Shown one piece after another: positions 61,126 through 64,000 of a stretch of DNA of 64,000 nucleotides (position 1 is its first letter; each line of letters opens with the position of its first letter). The stretch lies in the NCBI RefSeq assembly GCF_000156375.1, contig NZ_DS996359.1, positions 737,316 to 801,315 on the forward strand, in the 5' to 3' direction. Source of the DNA: Desulfovibrio piger ATCC 29098. Lineage in GTDB: Bacteria > Desulfobacterota > Desulfovibrionia > Desulfovibrionales > Desulfovibrionaceae. Made by a program: the position numbers and the translations under genes. The notes under the pieces were generated by a model. The model searched no databases and had not been told where the DNA came from. It saw only the letters and a program-made list of their open reading frames with translations.

Positions 61126-62339
61126 TGGCCGTGCCTGAGCGGGTCGTCATCAGCGGTGTCGGCTGCTGCACGGCGCTGGGCCATGATCTGGACGGCGTGG
61201 CCCGCAGCCTGCGCGAGGGCCGTGACGCCTTCCGTGCCTCCGGCGCGCTGGAAGGGCTTTCCGTCTGCCCGGCGGAAGACTGGGGCCAGGACGAGGCCCG
61301 GCAGCAGTTCGAAAGCTGGCGGCACCGCCATTACCTGAACCGGGGCAGCCGGATGGCCGTCCTTTCGGGCCTGCGTGCCCTGCGTGATGCCGGGCTGGAG
61401 GCGGGCCTGCCCGTACGCTCGCAGATCATCGCGGCCGTGGGGCCCATGCTGGACGTCACCGGCGAGCCGGGCCTGCCCCCGCAGGATACCGCGACGCTGG
61501 GCGCGCTCTGGCTGCTGCGCTGGCTGCCCAATACCGCCGCCGGGGCGCTGGCCCGTTTTGCCCGCTGCCATGGTGAGGCCCTGACCGTCAACGCGGCCTG
61601 CGCATCGGCCTTGCAGGCCCTGGGCGAAGGCTGGCGGCGCATACGTTTCGGCCTGGCCGATGCCGTGCTGGTCGCGGCCGGGGACAGCCGTCTTTCGCTG
61701 GGCGGCCTGCTGGGCTATCACAAGGCCCGCGCCCTCAGCCTGTGTGCGCCCGGTGCGGGCCCGCGTCCCTTCGACATGGGCCGGGACGGCTTCGTGCCCG
61801 GTGAGGGCGGCGCGGCCTTCGTGCTGGAGAGTCTGTCTTCGGCGCAGGCCCGGGGCGCCCATGTCCATGCGGAGATCCTGGGCTACGGGGCGTCCGTGGA
61901 TGCGGAGAGCCTGACCGCGCCCGAAGCCCGGGGCACCTGGGCCGAGCTGGCCGTGCGGGGCGCTCTGGAAGAGGCGGGCCTCGATGCCGCCGGTCTGGGC
62001 TGGCTTTCGGCCCACGGCACGGGCACGCAGCTCAACGATCAGGCCGAGAGCCTGCTGTGGGAACGCCTGCTGGCCGATGTCCCCGGCGGCCCGGCCGTCA
62101 TGGCCTTCAAATCCTGGCTGGGGCACGGTTCCTCGGCCTGCGGGGCGCTGGAGCTGTGTTGTGCGCTGGCCGCCTGGCGTGACGGCAGGATGCCGCCCGT
62201 GCGCCATCTGGAACGGCCCTGTTCTGCCCGTCTCGACTTCGTGCGGGAGCCCCGTCCTTTCCCGTCCTCCCGCGGCCTGCTGGAGAATTTCGGCTTCGGT
62301 GGCCAGAACGCCGCCCTTGCCGTGGATCTGCGTCCATGA
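61125..62339 (+). CDS. FabF-type beta-ketoacyl-ACP synthase
   Basis: 404 residues. An intact C-H-H triad: Cys in TVNAACASALQALGEG (near 163), His in WLSAHGTGTQLNDQAES (near 297) and the second His in KSWLGHGSSACGALELC (near 330). The thiolase fold N-terminus VVISGVGCCTALG is typical. It would elongate an ACP-bound acyl chain with malonyl-ACP. It overlaps the ACP by one base and the next gene by 4 bp. Confidence 0.9.
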   Translation: MAVPERVVISGVGCCTALGHDLDGVARSLREGRDAFRASGALEGLSVCPAEDWGQDEARQQFESWRHRHYLNRGSRMAVLSGLRALRDAGLEAGLPVRSQIIAAVGPMLDVTGEPGLPPQDTATLGALWLLRWLPNTAAGALARFARCHGEALTVNAACASALQALGEGWRRIRFGLADAVLVAAGDSRLSLGGLLGYHKARALSLCAPGAGPRPFDMGRDGFVPGEGGAAFVLESLSSAQARGAHVHAEILGYGASVDAESLTAPEARGTWAELAVRGALEEAGLDAAGLGWLSAHGTGTQLNDQAESLLWERLLADVPGGPAVMAFKSWLGHGSSACGALELCCALAAWRDGRMPPVRHLERPCSARLDFVREPRPFPSSRGLLENFGFGGQNAALAVDLRP

Positions 62340-62809
62340 GCACGGATTTCTTTCTGGATGCGCCGTCGCCCTTCGTCTTGCTGGATGCGGCCCGGGCCAT
62401 GGATGCCCCGCCGGGGCTCACGGCCTGGCGCCGTTGTGAGGGCGTGCCTTTCTGGCAGGTGCTGGAGGCCGCCGCGCAGGCGGCCGCCCTGCAGCAGCGG
62501 GTGGCACGGGATTTTTCCTGCCATGCCTTCCTGCTGTCCGTGGAGCGCGCCCCGTGGCCTGCGGGGCCCCTGTCCGGTACGGCACGGCTGGATGTGCGAG
62601 TGACGGCTCAGGGCGGCAGTGTGGCGGCCTCGCTGGTGTGCGTGCGGGGGCTTTGCGGGCCTGAGGGCCCCCTGCCGCCTCTGGAGCTGGAACTGCGCGT
62701 GGGCCTGGTGCCCTATGATGCCTCTTTTTCCCGTGAACTGCTGGAGAGCCGCTACAGGGAGCTGTACCGATGTCTGTCCCACAACGCCGAAGCCTTTATG
62801 ACTGTCTGA
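62336..62809 (+). CDS. Hot-dog-fold protein without canonical dehydratase residues
   Basis: 157 residues. PSPFVLLDAARAMDAPPGLT, a central helix GVPFWQVLEAAAQAAALQQR and strands PLSGTARLDVRVTAQGG match the FabZ/ApeI-like hot-dog pattern. The HFPxxP motif is replaced by CEGVPFW, so the catalytic His is not obvious. It may be a partner for the short FabZ-like protein or a thioesterase-like hot dog. It overlaps KS by 4 bp and the BioF-type gene by 40 bp. Confidence 0.65.
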   Translation: MSTDFFLDAPSPFVLLDAARAMDAPPGLTAWRRCEGVPFWQVLEAAAQAAALQQRVARDFSCHAFLLSVERAPWPAGPLSGTARLDVRVTAQGGSVAASLVCVRGLCGPEGPLPPLELELRVGLVPYDASFSRELLESRYRELYRCLSHNAEAFMTV

Positions 62810-63966
62810 ATGACCGCCTGCGCGCCGATGCCCGTCTGGGTCTTGCCCGCGACAGCGCCGCCATGGCCGGGGGAGCCGCCGGGCCGCTGTTGCACCGGGA
62901 TGGCCGGGAATACATTTCCTTCATGAGCAATGACGGTCTGGGCCTGGCCGCGGATGCGCACTGGCAGGCGCGGGTGGCCGCCTGCTTTGCCGCCCATGCG
63001 CCGTCGGCGTCGGCGTCTCGTCTGGCCGGGGGCCGCAGCGACGTGGTGGACCGGGCCTGCCGGGCCGTGGCCGACTACTTCGGCTTTGCGGAATGCCTTT
63101 TTCTGCCCAGCGGCTATCAGGCCAATCTGGCCTGTGTGACCACCTTGCTCCAGCAGGGGCAGGAGGCCTTCGTGGACCGGCGTTGCCATGCCAGCGTCAT
63201 GCGGGCCCTGCCGCTGGCCGGGGCGCGCATCCGCGCCTGGAGCCATCTGGATTATGACCATCTGGAGCGCCTGCTGTCCTCCCTGCCGCCGGACGCGCCG
63301 CAGCCCGTGGTCATGGCCGAGTCCCTGTACAGCATGGACGGCGCGGCCCTGGATCTGGAGCGTATGGCGGCCCTGCGCCGCCGGTACGGATTTTTCCTTT
63401 GTGTGGACGAAGCCCACGCGCTGGGTGCCCTGGGCCCCGGCGGACGCGGCCTGTGCGCTGCGCAGGCCCTGCGGGATGGTGGCCGGGCCCCGGCCGATCT
63501 GGTGGTGGGCACGCTGGGCAAATCGCTGGGCCTGTGGGGCGCTTTCCTGTTGCTGCCCCGGGGATTCACTCCCCTGTTCGAGCATCTGGCCTCGGTCATC
63601 ATGCACAGCACGGCCCTGCCGCCCGCCCATGCGGCCTGCATGCTGGCGCTGGTGGAGGAGCTGCCGCGTCTTGAGGAACGACGGCGCACACTGGCCGCGC
63701 GGGTGGCCTTTTTCCGTCAGGCCCTTACGGGACGGGGGCTGCCGGTCATGGGCGACGCGCACATCTTGTCCGTGCCCGTAGGCGACGAGACGCGCTGCCG
63801 CCGTCTGGCCTCGCGTCTGGCCGGGGAAGGCGTGCTGGTGCTGGGCGCCCGCTGGCCCACCGTGCCGCGCGGTCAGGCCCTGCTGCGCTTCGGCCTCACC
63901 GCCCGTCATACGGAAGAATTGCTGGCCCGCACGGCTGAGGTGCTGTCCGGGCTGTGGGAAGAGTAG
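62770..63966 (+). CDS. bioF: 8-amino-7-oxononanoate synthase-type alpha-oxoamine synthase
   Basis: 398 residues. A PLP enzyme that condenses an acyl thioester (pimeloyl-ACP/CoA in biotin synthesis) with alanine. Seen: YISFMSNDGLGLAADAHW near residue 48, GGRSDVVDRACRAVADYFG near 92, VMAESLYSMDGAALDLERM near 180, FFLCVDEAHALGALGPGGRG with the PLP-Asp near 216, and the Schiff-base lysine in VVGTLGKSLGLWGAF near 248. The closely related KBL, ALAS and SPT families have the same motifs; preceding FAS-like genes favour BioF. The start overlaps the hot-dog gene by 40 bp. Confidence 0.85.
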   Translation: MSVPQRRSLYDCLNDRLRADARLGLARDSAAMAGGAAGPLLHRDGREYISFMSNDGLGLAADAHWQARVAACFAAHAPSASASRLAGGRSDVVDRACRAVADYFGFAECLFLPSGYQANLACVTTLLQQGQEAFVDRRCHASVMRALPLAGARIRAWSHLDYDHLERLLSSLPPDAPQPVVMAESLYSMDGAALDLERMAALRRRYGFFLCVDEAHALGALGPGGRGLCAAQALRDGGRAPADLVVGTLGKSLGLWGAFLLLPRGFTPLFEHLASVIMHSTALPPAHAACMLALVEELPRLEERRRTLAARVAFFRQALTGRGLPVMGDAHILSVPVGDETRCRRLASRLAGEGVLVLGARWPTVPRGQALLRFGLTARHTEELLARTAEVLSGLWEE

Positions 63967-63970
63967 ATAT

Positions 63971-64000
63971 GGCGGGGGAGGAAGGGACCCTTTTGGAATA
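63971..64000 (+). repeat. Start of a further copy of the dispersed repeat (partial, cut by the window end)
   Basis: GGGGGAGGAAGGGACCCTTT followed by TGGAATA at the window edge. It resembles the left hairpin arm and apex of copy A (GGGGGAAGGGCTGCCTTTTG). Only 30 bp are visible. Confidence 0.4.

Overview
The window looks like a chromosomal segment of a GC-rich Desulfovibrio-type sulfate reducer. The strongest taxonomic evidence is the oxygen and superoxide defence set. It comprises desulfoferrodoxin, a short 44-residue rubredoxin with the 7-residue deletion I associate with D. desulfuricans ATCC 27774 and its relatives, a flavodiiron oxygen reductase and a rubrerythrin. Codon use is uniform, and I found no insertion sequence, prophage, integrase or CRISPR array, so this reads as core genome with a few accessory units.

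Layout. Positions 1-5550 hold an ASKHA/[2Fe-2S] activator-like gene followed by an Rsm22-like methyltransferase, a FliM-like protein without its C-terminal domain, and a SAM methyltransferase. Positions 5900-10710 carry pgk, tkt, rpe and a MerR regulator. Positions 10869-18710 are the translation block, read right to left: tRNA-Val(GAC), thrS, infC, rpmI, rplT, pheS, a small exported protein, pheT. infC may start at AUA. trmFO (18948-20285) is followed by an 860-bp stretch without genes, then dut, an acetylornithine-type aminotransferase and a TraR/DksA zinc finger. Positions 23929-25782 are the dfx-rub-roo operon. Positions 26010-31053 hold an exported glycosidase-like protein, metF behind a large palindrome, an MFS exporter, a flavoprotein and a FliW-like candidate.

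Positions 31446-35902 carry an ArsR regulator with a double operator and a 1348-residue fusion (transporter, acyltransferase, ACP, acyl-ACP ligase). Then come dnaJ (probable frameshifted 3' end) and rpoZ, a TtcA-like thiolase, a ferredoxin/YkgJ/TPR operon, an HtrA protease, cobT with an orphan oligopeptide-type ATPase, speA with a membrane protein, an orphan RND adaptor, YigZ, a cupin, rubrerythrin and an NtrC-type two-component system. From 56951 a yybP-ykoY (Mn2+) riboswitch precedes a CaCA-type cation exchanger. The right end (59382-63966) is a compact fatty-acid-synthase-like cassette ending in a BioF-type enzyme. I infer a dedicated pimeloyl-ACP route for biotin.

Genes that appear to work together: thrS to pheT (translation); dfx, rub, roo and rubrerythrin (electron transfer to superoxide, O2 and peroxide); FabZ-like, SDR, ACP, KS and hotdog proteins feeding BioF. 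A dispersed intergenic repeat (hairpin, C-rich spacer, then a conserved CCGGTC block) occurs at least three times and probably more.
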